A stretch of DNA of 64,000 bases from Erinaceus europaeus (lineage: Eukaryota; Chordata; Mammalia; Eulipotyphla; Erinaceidae): positions 77,457,118-77,521,117 of the forward strand of contig NC_080172.1 of NCBI RefSeq assembly GCF_950295315.1, in the 5' to 3' direction. The position numbers and the translations under genes are program-made. A model generated the notes under the pieces. The model was given only the letters and a program-made list of their open reading frames with translations, made no database searches and was not told where the DNA came from. Below, in pieces: positions 1 to 12,051 of the stretch (its first letter is position 1; every line of letters starts with the position of its first letter).

Positions 1-714
1 TTATGCAAATCTAGTATCCACTGTATATTCTAGGGGTAGCTAAAGGAGGAAGGGAAGTTGAGCAGAGATACGTGCATAGAGAGTCCACTCTGAGTCAGAT
101 TTCTTGCCCTAAATAATTCCCAAACGTGTATCAGTGAATTCAGAAAGCTGTAGGATTAAGGAAGTAAGGATGACAAGAATGAGGTAAAAAAAAAAGAGAG
201 AGAGAAACGAAAAAGATAAGAAAAAGAACAGTAATAAAAGGTGAAAGGAAAGCGTTTTTTATTTATTTTTTTTATTATTTATTTAGCTATGTGTGTGGGG
301 GGTAGGGGAGCTACATGTGTAGAGTCAGCTGGTTGGCTACTTAGAAAGAAAAAAGGCCGGAGATTTCAGAAGGGAATAGACTTAGAATGAATGATACTCC
401 CTGGTGTGACAGAAATCTTGGTAAAGAAAGATGCTCAGCAGGGAGCCTGATAGGAACTGGTCCCCAGGGACTGGTTATGGAGGGGGGAAAGGGAGAGGAG
501 GTGCACTTTGGGAATAATAATTTAAAAGAAAAAAATTTTTTCCCTTTCTTTCTACTCTATTTTTTAACCCAAATTTTATAGTCACCTCCTTGGTGTCGCC
601 ACTAGGACCCCTTATTGACTGGCCTACTAAAGGCAGAAAATCCTACCATTTCCAGGAGATGTCGTCAGAGCTCAAGCCACTAGCAGCTTCTCAGTCCGCC
701 ATCTTCTGGGAACC
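1..714 (-). mobile_element. L1 5'UTR, 5' end at about 714
   Basis: The reverse complement of this stretch matches the 5'UTR of the second L1 at 39046-39990, from its first bases (the 'ccagaag' start and the 'tggcttgagc' stretch) to the 'ttatgcaaat' at the window edge. The L1 therefore reads leftward and its ORFs lie outside the window. Family assignment rests on this internal match plus the ORF1 that follows the matching 5'UTR at 40540. It sits in the TLCD4 intron, opposite to the gene. Activity cannot be judged because the coding part is not visible. Confidence 0.85.
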
Positions 715-764
715 ATCATATCCCAATATTCTAATTGATAGTTTACAATTTACATTTTACCCTT

Positions 765-1842
765 AAAATTTTTTATCAGTGATTTAATAATTGATTGACA
801 AGATTGTTGTATAAGAGAGGTATAATTCCTACCACCAGAGTTCTTTTTTTTTTAAACATTTTATTTCTCTTTTCTTAAAAATATTTATTTTCCCTTTTGT
901 TGCCCTTGTTGTTTAACGTTGTTGTTATTGATGTAGTTGTTGTTGGATAGGACATAGAGAAATGGAGAGAGGAGGGGAAGACAGAGAGGGGAGAGAAAGA
1001 CAGACACCTGCAGACCTGCTTCACCGCTTGTGAAGCGACTCTCCTGCAGGTGGGGAGCCAGGGCTCGAACCAGTATCCTTATGCCGGTCCTTGCGCTTTG
1101 CGCCACGTGCGCTTAACCTGCTGCGCCACCACCCGATTCCCAACCAGAGTTCTTTTATCCCCTCCCTTCCATTGGAACTTTCCCTATTCTTTATCCCTTT
1201 GGGAGTATGGACCAAAAATTTTTATGTGGAGTAGAGGGTGGAAGATCTGGTTTCTGTAATTCTCTGCAGTCATGGGCCAACACCCATGATCAAACAGGTT
1301 GATCCATACTCCCAGCCTGTTTCTATCTTTTCCCAGCTGTAGTAGGGCTCTGGGGAGGTGGGCTTCTAGGACACATTGGTGAGGTCGTCTGCCCTGGAAA
1401 GTCAGGTTGGCTTCATAGTAGCATCTGCAACTTGGTGGCTGAAAAGCATTAAGAGAATAAAGCAGAACAATTTGTTTAATAACCAGGAACCTAAAGGTAA
1501 AAGTATAACATGAAATTTGGGCTCTTCATTGTTGGAAGGAGCTATGAAGTCTATTTTAGGTATATTTCAGGGGCCCATTACTTTACTAATTTTTCCCTGA
1601 GCCCAACAGCTAACATGCAGGTGGGCTACGAGTATTGTCTGGGAAGATGGTATCAGAGTTAGGAGAGGACTAGAAAGCTGGATAAGGGCAGAGAGAAGCT
1701 CCCAAATACGGGGGAAGTATACAAATACCATTAACTGTAAACCTCATCAGTCTGACGTTGGGCCCATGTCTATTCATATTTAGCACAGGAGCCTGTGTAA
1801 CCTCTCCATCCCTATCAGTCTGAACTCACATTCCATGGCCAC
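765..1842 (-). mobile_element. Vingi-derived retroelement copy, 3' portion
   Basis: Read on the minus strand this aligns with the 3' region of the Vingi copy at about 26960-28090. Shared landmarks include 'gggagtatgg', the 'ccacca' block near the end, 'ttgtctgggaagatgg' and the block with 'cctatgtaacc'. The copy is old: its 3' terminal part is strongly diverged. It is 5'-truncated (right end near 1842) and split by a SINE at 848-1142. No ORF remains. Confidence 0.8.
848..1142 (-). mobile_element. tRNA-derived hedgehog SINE (ERI type)
   Basis: On the minus strand it shows the tRNA-like head with A box and B box (ggttcgagccc-like), the GC-rich 'cacctgcagg' body, a CT-rich stretch and a purine/A-rich tail. 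It is flanked by the duplication accagagttctttt (834-847 and 1143-1156), which places the insertion inside the Vingi copy, so it is younger than that copy. Confidence 0.95.
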
Positions 1843-1847
1843 TTATC

Positions 1848-3120
1848 CTGTCTTTCTGAACTCTGGCAACCACTGATCTGTTTGGGTTTTTTTTTTCTTT
1901 ACTATTTTGCTTTTTGCAAAATATCCTTTTAATGAAATCATACAGTATGTACCATTTTCAGACTTATCCTTTTATAACAGTAAGTATTTGAAATTCATCC
2001 ATGTTATTGCTAGTTAATAGTTTGTTCCTTTTTGCTGCTGAGTAGTATTCCATTATATATACTTTACCGCAAATTGACTATTCATTCACATAAAATAGTA
2101 TCTTGGTTTTGTTTGCAGTTTGGGTTGATTATCAGTGTAGCTGGTACAAACTTCTGCATGCAAATTTTTATGTGAATATGCATTTTCAAATAATTTGAGA
2201 AAAGTACTTAGGGGTATAGTTGTTAACTGTATATTATGGTTATAATTTCCACATTGTCTCCCACTGTAACTCTTATATTTGGTATCCTTACCACCAATGA
2301 GCATGTTTTTATTCTACCTAATCCTTATCAGCAACTACTTACTATTATTATAGTTTTGGATTTCAGGCATTCTAAATTCAAATATTATCTAAATTTACTT
2401 TTTTTTCTAGTGACAAACTATGATGCATTATTTATATGCTTGCTTTCCTTTGTCTTCTTTGTTGAGTTTAAGATCTTTGACAATTTTTTAATTGGGTTGT
2501 TTCCTTATGGTTGAATGTTAGTAGTTCTTTATATTTTAGGGATATAACTACTTTACATATATGTACTTTCTTAATACTTTCTCCCAGTGTATGAATGTCT
2601 TTTTATTCTCTTAATAGTGCTTTCCAGAGAGAAAGTTTTTTTTTATTTTTAATGAAGTCTAACTTACCAGTATTTTCTTCTCTAGATCTTTTTTTATATG
2701 TGTTATATCTAAAATACAATCACCAAACCCAAGATAATGTGGATTTTTTCATATGTATTCTTTCCGGTTTTCATAGTTCCACATTTTACATAAAATCTGT
2801 GATCTATTTTTGAGTTAAGTTGTGAGATATCCAAGATCTTTTTTGACACATAGATAATCAGTTGTTCTAACAATGTTTGTCAGAAAGACTATTCTTTCTC
2901 CACTGAACTTTTTTTGTCAAGACTCAGTTAATCATATATCTTGGGGTTTATTTCTGGACTTGCAGTTCTCTTCTACTAACCTATTTGGCTTTTTCACCAG
3001 TGCTATGCCAACCCGATTACTGTCAAGTAGTCATGTGATTGTTCTTTTTCAGTATTGTGTTGGCTACTCTAAACTCTCTTGTCACCTGTGTAAATCTTTA
3101 GGGGATGTTCAGTGATTTAA
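1848..3120 (-). mobile_element. Ancient L1 3' portion (L1M-type)
   Basis: The plus strand reads as the reverse complement of an L1 ORF2 end and 3'UTR. It has the typical order 'ctctggcaaccactgatctg', 'gagtagtattccat', 'aattgggttgtttcc', 'gttaagtt' and 'aaagactattctttctcc'. It is full of indels and stop codons, in contrast to the young L1 copies later in the window. It is 5'-truncated at about 3120, and there is no surviving ORF. Confidence 0.85.
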
Positions 3121-3133
3121 AAAACTAAAATTT

Positions 3134-3305
3134 TATGCTGGGGAGACAGCATAATGTTTATGCAAAAGACTTTCATGCCTAAGGCTCTGAGGTCCCATGT
3201 TCAGTTCCCAGAATCACCGTTAAGCCAGAGTTGGTCAGTGCTCTGGTATCTCTCTCTCTCTCTCCCTCCATATATATATCATTAAGATAATAAATTTATA
3301 AAATA
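3134..3305 (+). mobile_element. Small tRNA-derived SINE ('gcataatggttatgc' family)
   Basis: The body matches the units at 16936-17053 and 61455-61620: 'gggga-acagcataatg-ttatgca', then 'catgcctaaggctctgaggtccc', a B-box-like 'gttcagttccc' and 'cagtgctctgg', ending in a CT/AT-rich tail. It lies just upstream of the TLCD4 terminal exon. Confidence 0.85.
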
Positions 3306-3393
3306 TATTTAAAAAAACAAAAAGTGAAATGATCGGTCATAAGAGATGTCGGGTAAGTGTGATTTTTTTTTTTTTTTTGTATTTATTTTTCAG

Positions 3394-3712
3394 GTGGTTC
3401 TTTGAAGTTCTGAAATATCCTAAGTCTTCCAAGGCTAATGTCATCAATGGGATACTCATGGCGGTGGTGTTCTTCATAGTGCGGATTGCTGTCATGCCTC
3501 CTTTTTATGCCTACCTTTATTCTGTGTATGGAACAGAACCCTACATGAGGCTTGGACTTGTAATCCAACTTTCTTGGGTCTTTTCTTGTTTGATTTTGGA
3601 TGTGATGAATGTCATTTGGATGTACAGAATTTCAAAAGGGTGCATCAAAGTCATCTTACTTATCAGACGAGAAAAAGCTACAGATCATCTTCAAAATGGA
3701 AAAGTTGACTAA
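3394..3712 (+). CDS. TLCD4: TLCD4 (TMEM56), terminal coding exon
   Basis: The exon encodes the C-terminal ~106 residues of TLC domain-containing protein 4, formerly TMEM56, a multi-pass membrane protein of the TRAM/LAG1/CLN8 (TLC) superfamily; its substrate is not settled. The acceptor is a long pyrimidine run ending in 'tttcag' at 3393. The first base, 3394, completes an Arg codon (phase 2), followed by [10 protein letters not shown]. Two hydrophobic segments are visible: [14 protein letters not shown] and a stretch around [18 protein letters not shown], followed by a basic cytosolic-type tail ([14 protein letters not shown]) and the ending LQNGKVD before TAA at 3710-3712. The human protein is about 263 residues, so some 60% is encoded by exons left of the window. 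The frame is intact. Identification rests on recalled similarity to mammalian TMEM56 and on RWDD3 lying downstream. Confidence 0.92.
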
Positions 3713-6315
3713 AAGCAGACTATTGATGAACATACTTCATTTCTATCTGCATTATGTTTGCTGATAGGGTGAATTCATGGCATGATTTTTGTGCTTCATC
3801 ATTAATAACACTTGTTATACAGAGTTTTGGTGTCTTTTATTTTTATCCTGGGGGGAAGTAAAATTAGTTTTTACCCAAGTTTTTTTTTTTTATGATTTTC
3901 TTCTGTACTATAAGCATGGATAAAATATTAAAGGATTAAATAAAATTATAAATACAGTGGAGAAGCTTTTCAGATGTCTGTTATCCAGCACTGGCATTTT
4001 TCTTTGTGAAAAAGATGACTGCTCTTATTCATTACACTTTATGTCACCGATTTTGCTGAAAGAATGGGTATTGATTTTATGGATAGAAATAACTTGGCAA
4101 TATTTTGTTGTATCTAACTCATTTCCATCTATGACTAAATATCTGTGTAGGGCTTGATTTTTGAATTGTTAAAGTGTTTGCTCCCTTTGGCTATTAGAAA
4201 TAATGTATTTTTTTTATTATTTTACATATGCTGTCATCTATTAATGAAAATCTGTCTTATTTACTTTTTGGAATATTTGTTAGGTCACAGTACTTTTTGA
4301 ATTTTTAGGTGTTTTTAGATGTTACTTTGTTATTTCTATTCTAAGTTATTTTTTTATTTCATAGTATGGCTTAATACAGATCTTTTATTGGATAGATCTC
4401 CCTAAGATACAAATTCCTCCTCCAAAAAAATGTATGTTTTAAATTGCAATTTACTCTAATGAGAGGAATGAGTAAGGAAAAGACTTCAGCACTGCTGTTT
4501 CTGTCTGTTTCTCTTAATGTTTTTCTATGAAGAAATGTAAATTTTGCTTGTAATACACCTATGTAATACACCTATATGGTTTGAGAACACAACCATCAGT
4601 ACCAAGGTTTTATGCAATATGTATTTGTCATGTTTCTAAGCTTGACCCTTCTTAATGAGACTACAGCAACCAAAATAATAGTAATGATAATAATAAGTAT
4701 TTTATTTATAGTTTACACTCTACTTGCTTAGTCAGCATTTGAGAACTTTTTATATTTCTACTTTTCTCAAAGAAAAAACTAGATAATTTATACCAAGCAT
4801 TTTGTTATCAACATTATTGTCGTAAGTGATGATAAATCACTGCTGACTTTTTCAGTTTGCTTTTAGTGTGTGTCATCTTTTTGCTTTAGTTCTTGCAGCT
4901 CAAATACAGTGGTATAGTTAATTGTTACTACTTTTTTTTTTCTTCAAGTACTTGATTATAATGATTGTACTTATTTAAGAAAAAAGAAATTTAGTTTAAC
5001 CAGGGGTGAAGACTTGAACTTAATTGAAGCCAAATCAAAAGATCAAATGTGTTTGATTTCTCAGTTTTTGAAGGAGACCATCTGGCTCTCATTCATTCTT
5101 CATATTATGATACTAAAGGAAGACTGGCTAGATATCTCAAAGCTTTTCCGGATATGTTTTAGTTCATTTAGAGAAGGTAATGGAAGTCTCTGTTAAGAAC
5201 TAAATGATAAAATGAGATTGGGTTATCCTAGGTGCATTTGTTTTTGAAAGAATTAAAATAATGTAGCTGTATGTATTTGTTTTTAAAACTACTAATTGTA
5301 TCAACAATTGTATCAACTTCTGTATCAACAATTGGTCACTAAGTATAGTGCCTTCCACACCACAGGCATTTAAATATGTATTAGTTGCTGAGACAGTGTA
5401 GGAAAGTACATGCTTTTATCTTATTTTTCCCTTGCTCATTTGCAAGAGAACTCGGTTTTTAAAAGGAAAATGTTATATATTAGAATTATATATAATATAA
5501 TATATAATATAATATATAATATAATATGAGAAAGAAACAAAACTTGAAATAAATATTTTTTGACTCTGGATATTATATCTCATCCTTGGATGTTTTTCAA
5601 CACAGATTTTAAAACCAACTATCAAAAATGAGGACAATATAAAACTTAATGAATTTCCATATAGTAGTTTGTTTTCATAGTTGGAACTTCATGCCTAGAA
5701 CATGTGTTTTCACTTTCATTGACCTCACATTCATTTTTTTCACTGACTACTTTTCACTAGAAGAGCTACCCACAGAGTGTTTAAAATATCAGTGTTTTGA
5801 ACTAAAGATTATATTAGTCAACGGCTCTTATTTCATGGTTTCATGACAGCTGATTCGGCATCCAGTTTCAATATCCAAAAATAGACTCTATATATTGGGC
5901 ATATCAATATATTCTCACTCAACAGACATCAAATGGGAAAAGAAAACCCTACAAACTGCTATGCTGTTTTAAATCAGATCATTATAGGAGGTATACTTTG
6001 CTGTTCTGTGACTGCATCCACTTATTAAAATAGAAATAGTTAAGGACTAAGCGTGCCATTTATTAAACAGTGAATTTTTCATTTGTTAAATGATAAATTT
6101 TTGCTAGACATTTTAAATACTAAGTATTTTGTCTACATAGGATAAGTGACTCTATTAGGTATTCCAATATTTAACAATTCTTAAAATATTTATAGAAAAT
6201 AAAAGCAAATTGGTATAAATTTTTAGGTAATTCTATTTTTGTAGAAAACTATTAGTGACAACCTTTAATTGATACCCTTTGGATGTGTAGTAGCTTAGAA
6301 AGTAAAGCTTCTTTC
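3713..6315 (+). other. TLCD4 3'UTR and flank, repeat-poor
   Basis: AT-rich DNA following the TLCD4 stop. It has almost none of the SINEs that crowd the rest of the window, as expected if a good part is transcribed 3'UTR. Several short ORFs occur but none resembles a protein. A (TATAATA)-like microsatellite lies at about 5485-5528. The true extent of the UTR cannot be seen from sequence alone. Confidence 0.5.
3939..3944 (+). promoter_or_regulatory. Candidate proximal poly(A) signal AATAAA
   Basis: A canonical hexamer 227 bases after the TLCD4 stop, in 'ggattaaataaaatt'. The T/GT-rich stretch at about 3965-4010 could serve as a downstream element. A hexamer alone is weak evidence in AT-rich DNA. 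Confidence 0.4.
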
Positions 6316-6329
6316 AAAACTGAATGAAA

Positions 6330-6611
6330 GGAGTCAGTCAGTAGCATAGCAGGTGAAGCACAGGTGTCGCAAAGCACAGGGACCTGTTTAAGGATCTCGG
6401 TTTGAGCCCCTGGCTCCCCACCTTCAGGGGAGTCGCTTCACAAGCGGCGAAGCAGGTCTGCAGGTGTCTGTCTTTCTCTCCCCCTCTGTCTTCCCCTCCT
6501 CTCTCCATTTCTCTCTGTCCTATCCAACAACGATGACATCAATAACAACAATAAGAATTACAACAATAAAACAAGGGCAACAAGAGGAAATAAATAAATA
6601 AATATTTTAAA
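6330..6611 (+). mobile_element. tRNA-derived hedgehog SINE (ERI type)
   Basis: Full-length copy: head 'gagtcagtcagtagcatagc', B box 'ggtttgagccc', 'gcttcacaagcgg', CT-rich stretch, (aac/aat)-rich region and A-rich tail. It is flanked by the perfect 14-bp duplication aaaactgaatgaaa (6316-6329 and 6612-6625). Confidence 0.96.
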
Positions 6612-6625
6612 AAAACTGAATGAAA

Positions 6626-7805
6626 ATCAACTAAAGAGCATGCAAGGTATAGGTTCTGTATTAAATATTTTATCTTGCTTTGAAGAGTTTAAGAATTATG
6701 AACTTGAGTTCACAGAATACATTTTTGTTTCTAAAATAATTTTAATGGGTATTTTCATTTATTTAAACTCAAAATGGAGTGATATGTGAATTTAAAGAAA
6801 TTAACTCCTATTTAAATTGCCTAGAAGCCTTAAAGAAAGGTGAAATCAATTTTTATTCCATTGGCTTAATTTTATTTCATGGACTAGCCCTGCTTTAAAA
6901 GAGTTAATAATGTCTTTACCACTCCTAAGAGTGACAAACTATGGATGACCTTATACTAATGGCAGAGATTGTGTGGTTTTTGTTTTATTTTGGTTTTGGT
7001 AGCTGCCTAGTTTATAGGTATTTGAATCAAATTCTTTTCTAAATTTTTAAAAATATTTTATTTTATTTTGTTGCCCTCGTTTTATTATTGTAGTTATTAT
7101 TGTTGTTATTGATGTTGTCATCATTATTGGATAGGACAGAGAAATGGAGAGAGGAGGGGAAGACAGAGAGGGGAATCTTTTCTAAATTTTAATTATCATA
7201 GGACACATATGTATTTTTTTTTGCTAAAGTATAAGTTTTTAAATTGTACCCTTACTCTGACCTGCACAGGGCAGAGAGAATGGCCCAGTGTCACTGCATG
7301 TAGAAATGGTATTTTCCCAGAGATATGTAGGGGGACATATGTTATAATATTCATGCCTGTTCTTTTCTGTGTCTAGGAGAAATAAGCCTATTCCAAGACA
7401 TTGAAAAAAAAAATTGGACAGGTTTCAGTTAGTTGCTCTTAACATCACATACCTTAACATAAATTTGAATAGGCTCTAAGTGCTTTCGTCTGTTGGTTGA
7501 AATTTAAAAGTCCATTTAATTGTTAACAGCATCAGATACATGTCTTAGAAGAAGACTTCTTATAGGTGTTTTTGGCTCCACATGAAGTAAACTCATAATT
7601 CTGTCAGAAACCAGCACATTGTTTCTCTCAACAGGTGAGCCAGCTTCCTGAGCTCCGGGGCCCTGGACACACACACCCTCCTAGCCTTAAACACAGCTAG
7701 TTGAGATTGACACACTGAAGCTGCAGTTAAAAGTGGAAGAAATGTGGTATGTGTAAGCGTAATGAAAAACCAACAGAACCTGGGTTGAAGGACATATACT
7801 GACTA
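6626..7805. other. AT-rich unique DNA, no gene seen
   Basis: Apart from the truncated SINE at 7048-7175, I see no exon, RNA gene or clear repeat here. It lies downstream of TLCD4 and may still be 3'UTR if the distal poly(A) site is used. Confidence 0.4.
7048..7175 (-). mobile_element. 5'-truncated ERI SINE
   Basis: Only the 3' half of the SINE is present, ending at 'agacagagagggga'. The 15-bp duplication tcttttctaaatttt (7033-7047 and 7176-7190) shows that it was already truncated when it inserted. Confidence 0.93.
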
Positions 7806-7807
7806 CT

Positions 7808-8004
7808 CATTTCTTTTTTTTTTTTTTTCTGCCAGCTGGGTTTTACCATTGCCGGCCAACTTTTTTCATATAGAAAGAAATCCAGAGGGAGCAAGGGAAA
7901 GACCTCACAGTACCAAAGTTTGGTGTGGGTGGGAGCTGGATTTGAACCTGTCATGTACATAGCAAAGCAAAAGCACTTGATAAGTGAGCTATCTTGCTGG
8001 CCCT
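7808..8004 (-). mobile_element. Diverged tRNA-type SINE
   Basis: The poly-T start, a purine-rich stretch on the plus strand, 'gctggatttgaacc' (an inverted B box) and the end 'gagctatcttgctggccc' give the layout of a tRNA-derived SINE in reverse. It is clearly more diverged than the ERI copies and the family is not certain. Confidence 0.65.
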
Positions 8005-8531
8005 GCTTATTTCTCTTAAAAGTCATGATGCTCCTCACTCAATCTAAATGCTTTCTATGTCTTCTACCAGTTCATCAGTCTTTCCCTCCTGATATCATAA
8101 ATGCTTTAAACACCTCCCTTTTTCCCCAGCATTTTTCTCTGACAAGTTTTGAGGACTTTCCATACCCATATGCATCCTAGTCTATTATAGCAAATTCAAA
8201 AGTTGAATCATAGTTTAAGAGGTTACAGAATAGGAAGCCATGTAGCATTTAACAGTATTTGTTCATGACACAAGAAAACTAATGATATGATTTTATTAAG
8301 AAACATCTTTATCCCCTTTAAATTTACTTAGCAGTAAGTGTTTTATAACATTTCAGTGATAGGTAAGTAAAATGTCAAAATATTCTTCCTATATTAGGAA
8401 GACAAGAACGGAGGTGACTGTGTTAAGAAGGTATTGTAAGCAGATATTGCAAGCAGGGGATGCTGGTTTGTGGCAATATTATTGAGTCTTTACTTTTTAA
8501 TTGAGCAAAGTTAATCATAGGCATGATTCTT

Positions 8532-8655
8532 TTTTTATAATTTATTTCTTTATTGGGGAATTAATGTTTTACATTCAACAGTAAATACAATAGTTTGTAC
8601 ATGCATAACATTCCCCAGATTCCCATTTAACAATACAACCCCCACTATATCATTT
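8532..8655 (-). mobile_element. Short 5'-truncated L1 3' end
   Basis: Reverse complement of the L1 3'UTR end at 45710-45830 ('aattaatgttttacattcaacag', then 'catgcataacattcccc'). It is flanked by the short duplication atgattctt (8523-8531 and 8656-8664). Confidence 0.9.
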
Positions 8656-9042
8656 ATGATTCTTCTAAGAGCATGCTTACCAGCAAATGAATTACTCAGG
8701 GTGTTTTCCAAAGTATACACCCAAGTACTTGAACACTATTCTTTTCTAGCCCAGAACTCAACCTGCTGCTACTACCTTTGATACTAAATTATACTTTTAC
8801 TAGAAAACTTTGGATAGCAGGAAAGGACTGAAAACAACTACTAAAGATGGTTTGTATACATTGGAAACGTCTGTACAGATTCCCTATGAACAGTAGAAAG
8901 CTTTGATATCAGTCTTATATTTAAGACTCAAAACAGTGATAAATATATTTAATTCTTAAAGCTATATAAAGAGGACATCTCTGGCTAAAATCTTGTTAAT
9001 CCTCACTTATCTTTTTCTTGACACCTTTATGTGATTACTCTC

Positions 9043-9120
9043 TCCTTCCTTCCTTCCTTCCTTCCTTCCTTCCTTCCTTCCTTCCTCCCTCCCTCCCTCC
9101 CTCCCTCCCTCCCTCCCTCC
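9043..9120. repeat. (TTCC)n / (CTCC)n microsatellite
   Basis: About 40 bases of CTTC repeats run into about 37 bases of CTCC repeats. They adjoin the reverse-oriented SINE at 9128-9262 and probably grew from its purine-rich 3' tail. Confidence 0.95.
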
Positions 9121-9127
9121 TGCTCTC

Positions 9128-9262
9128 TCTTTTTTCTTTCAATTATTTTAACCAGAGCACTACTCAGCCCTATGTCATGATGGTGCCAGAGATTGAACCT
9201 GAGACCTCTAGGCTCTCAGGTGTGAAAGTCTGATACATAAATCATTGTGCTGTCTTCCCAGC
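9128..9262 (-). mobile_element. Small tRNA-derived SINE (minus)
   Basis: The reverse complement reads 'gctgggaagacagcacaatga...', 'ggttcaatctctggcacc' (B box) and 'gtagtgctctggtt', the plan of the small SINE family at 3134 and 16936. Confidence 0.85.
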
Positions 9263-11153
9263 CTTTTAAGTATAATTCTTTCTGTAGTACATTAAGTACA
9301 TTAAGTTATTTGCTACTTTTTGATTACTAAAGCCTACAAACATTAATTGTAAATTAAAAATGTTCTCTATTCTGTTTCTTGCTCGTATTACTTCTATTAT
9401 GATTGTGTCTACTTTTTATTTAAAGACTTTTTGCATAGATACAAGTAATAGCTCTTACTAATACCTAGGATGAGCTACAAGTTTTTTTAATTGTTAGAAT
9501 TTGTACTAATGACTGAGATGTAGATTTAGAAAGCTAATTAAAACTTCATTAAATGCAGTATCTTAGTAACATATATATATATATTTTTTTTTCCAGATAA
9601 TATAATATTAATTGCCATAAAGATTTTTGGAAGTCTTTCAAAATATATAACATTGAGAATACAAATAATTTTTCTCATACAACTGAAGGACATTTATTTA
9701 TAAAACATACATGTAGATGATTTATAAATCAGTGTTACTCAGAACTTTGAGTAATTTAAATTGAAATTCAGCATTCTTATTTTGGTTTGATATTGTTCTT
9801 TTGGGAGATTATTATCAGCATTTCCCTTAAAAGTTCAAAATGTTTGTATACTTTATTTGTATATGTGCCATTTTAAAGCATATACAAGTTCTAAGCAATA
9901 ACCTGCATGTTACTTAAAGCTGACATACTTTGTCATGATGATTTTATGTGACATTAATTCTAAGAATGTGTATGAAATTAATACATATAAATTACCTCTC
10001 CCCCACAATGAAAACCTTGGGATTTTCTTGTGTTGGAACACTGCTATAATGTGGTGCAAAACTTTGTATTTTGTGAAAATACTTAATAAAATTACTGTTA
10101 TTTAGTGCAAATGTTTGTCTGCAAGGTGGATTCATTTTTTATATGTATTTTTTTAAATTTCACATGAGAGAGAAAACCATTCCAGTACATGTGGTAATGG
10201 GGATCAAATGCTTTAATTATAATTAATGGATAGGTTGATGGTAGAATTACTTCCCTCAGATAAGCCATTTTTCCTAACGGGCAAATCTTAAAAGTAAATT
10301 AATAATTATTCTAGATGCTTGTAGAGCTTTACACTCTTTCTCTCTCTTCTGCCCCTTTTCTTCTGAGGCCCCAGCCTGGTAGCAAACCCCAAGCATTACT
10401 GACACCTTAGTCATGCTTGTTAATGGAAGGAATTGTAATAGCTAATCAATAGGCTTTTTTCAGTTTAGTAAAACTTTGTTTTGAAACTATGTTTCAGATC
10501 ACCCTTTGCCCCTTTAGCCTCTGATGTGGTCTCTAGTGTTTTCTGCCAAATGTCTTGGCTGAAATTCCTACCTTCTCAAATTGCCTGTGGTCTTAATCTT
10601 GCATCTTGGTCTGAGAATATCCTGTAGATCAGGAAGCAAAACACTAATTGAAAAGTACTGAAGTGATTTGGTTTTGGAGTGTTTCCTGAGTCATGCTTCA
10701 GAACATACCTTCAATGTATTAAAACTGGCAAAGAAAAAGCTGCTTTAAAATTAAAATAGCAGTCACAGGTGTTAGTGGAGATACAGGCCGTAGGTAAAAT
10801 TACAAGGATTCAGAATCCCTCTCAAAAGCTTAGATGGACAATCTTTCATGCCTCAGGCTGTATCTAAGAGTCACCCATAAATCTGTTTTCTACCAAAGTG
10901 TATTTACTGCATTCCCTACCTTTTGTAGCCCTGACATATACAAAAATTAAGGGACATGGAATATTTACAACTTTTCACACTACTAGTGGGAAATCTTGAC
11001 AGGTGCTCCCCGTAGTTCCCCCCAAGCTGGAATCTTCATCTGTAGCCTGTGATCATCCCATCTACTGGAAATGCTCACTGGACACAGTGCTCCTAGGTCT
11101 TCATTATTCTTGATCATTGACCATTTCCTTTTTTCATTTCCCTTCAGCTAAAT
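9263..11153. other. AT-rich unique DNA; possible distal TLCD4 3'UTR
   Basis: No exon, RNA gene or interspersed repeat was recognised. A 'caaaactttg...' block just before an AATAAA at 10085 resembles the end of a long 3'UTR. The rest is plain intergenic-type sequence. Confidence 0.4.
10085..10090 (+). promoter_or_regulatory. Candidate distal poly(A) signal AATAAA
   Basis: Hexamer in 'acttaataaaattactg', with the GT-rich 'gtgcaaatgtttgtctgc' starting about 16 bases after it, a good signal-to-downstream-element spacing. If used, the TLCD4 3'UTR would be about 6.4 kb. Confidence 0.35.
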
Positions 11154-11165
11154 CTAGTCTTGTCA

Positions 11166-11464
11166 CCTTTTTTTTAAAAAAAAAAAAAAAAGTTGTATTA
11201 TTTATTTTCCCTTTTGTTGCCCTTGTATTTTTTTTATTGTTGTAGTTATCATTGTTATTGTTGATGTCATCATTATTGGCTAGAACAAAGAGAAGTGGAG
11301 AGAGGAGGGGAACACAGAGGTAGAAAGACAACTACAGACCTGCTTCACAGCATGTGAAGCGACTCCCCTGCGGGTGGGGAGCCAGACTGGAACAGGGGTC
11401 CTTAGACTGGTTCTTGGCACTTTGCGCCATGTGTACTTAACCCGTTGTGCTAACGCCCGACCCC
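11166..11464 (-). mobile_element. tRNA-derived hedgehog SINE (ERI type)
   Basis: Full-length reverse copy with an A-rich 3' tail at the left and the tRNA-like head at the right. Flanking duplication ctagtcttgtca (11154-11165 and 11465-11476). Confidence 0.95.
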
Positions 11465-11569
11465 CTAGTCTTGTCATCTTAACAAATCACTAATTATATT
11501 ACCGAAATGACAATCTTCCAAAGACGGGTCTCATGAGAAGACATGAGTGGGAATGGTAGGTTGCATTTT

Positions 11570-11750
11570 TTTTAAATTACCTTAATTTTATTTATTGGAT
11601 AGAAACAGCCAGAAATCAAAAGGAAAGTAGATGATCAAGAAGGAGAGAGACACCTGCAACACTGCTTCACCACTCGCAAAGCTTTCCCCCTGCAGGTGGA
11701 GACTGGGGGCTCAAACCCAGGTCAACCAGGTGCGCCACCACCTGGTCCCA
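11570..11750 (-). mobile_element. tRNA-derived SINE, 'ggaccaggtggtggcgcac' family
   Basis: The second hedgehog SINE type. The head, in reverse, is 'gggaccaggtggtggcgcacc', followed by the B box and 'ggggaaagctttg'. It ends in 'ctatccaataaat' plus A/T. Flanking duplication taggttgcatttt (11557-11569) and taggttgcatttc (11751-11763). Confidence 0.92.
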
Positions 11751-12051
11751 TAGGTTGCATTTCTATTGATGATAAAGTGAAAAAGTAAAAAATGCCTGGC
11801 ACATGTATGTTGCATTTTGAGTGGTATGAACTTACCAAATAGTAAATAAAATTCATTTATGTGATCTGAGTTTTTATGTTTTTTTCAACACAAAATTGTA
11901 ACATATACATTATTCATTATATATGCTAATGTATGTGTTTATATGTAGACATTTGTATATGTGTGACTAGATGATAACTAAATATTCCGCCTCTTTAACC
12001 AGGGTCCCACTTGAGTACTTCATATCTATATGATTCCACTGCTCCTGGCAA

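Noticed and set aside
6330..6611. tRNA gene, because A- and B-box-like motifs are present here and in other SINEs
   Set aside because: The sequences do not fold into a cloverleaf with a proper anticodon arm and are followed by a SINE body and tail. They are tRNA-derived SINE heads.
9018..9233. ORF with Ser-Leu-Pro repeats
   Set aside because: Translation of a (CTTC)/(CTCC) microsatellite and an inverted SINE.
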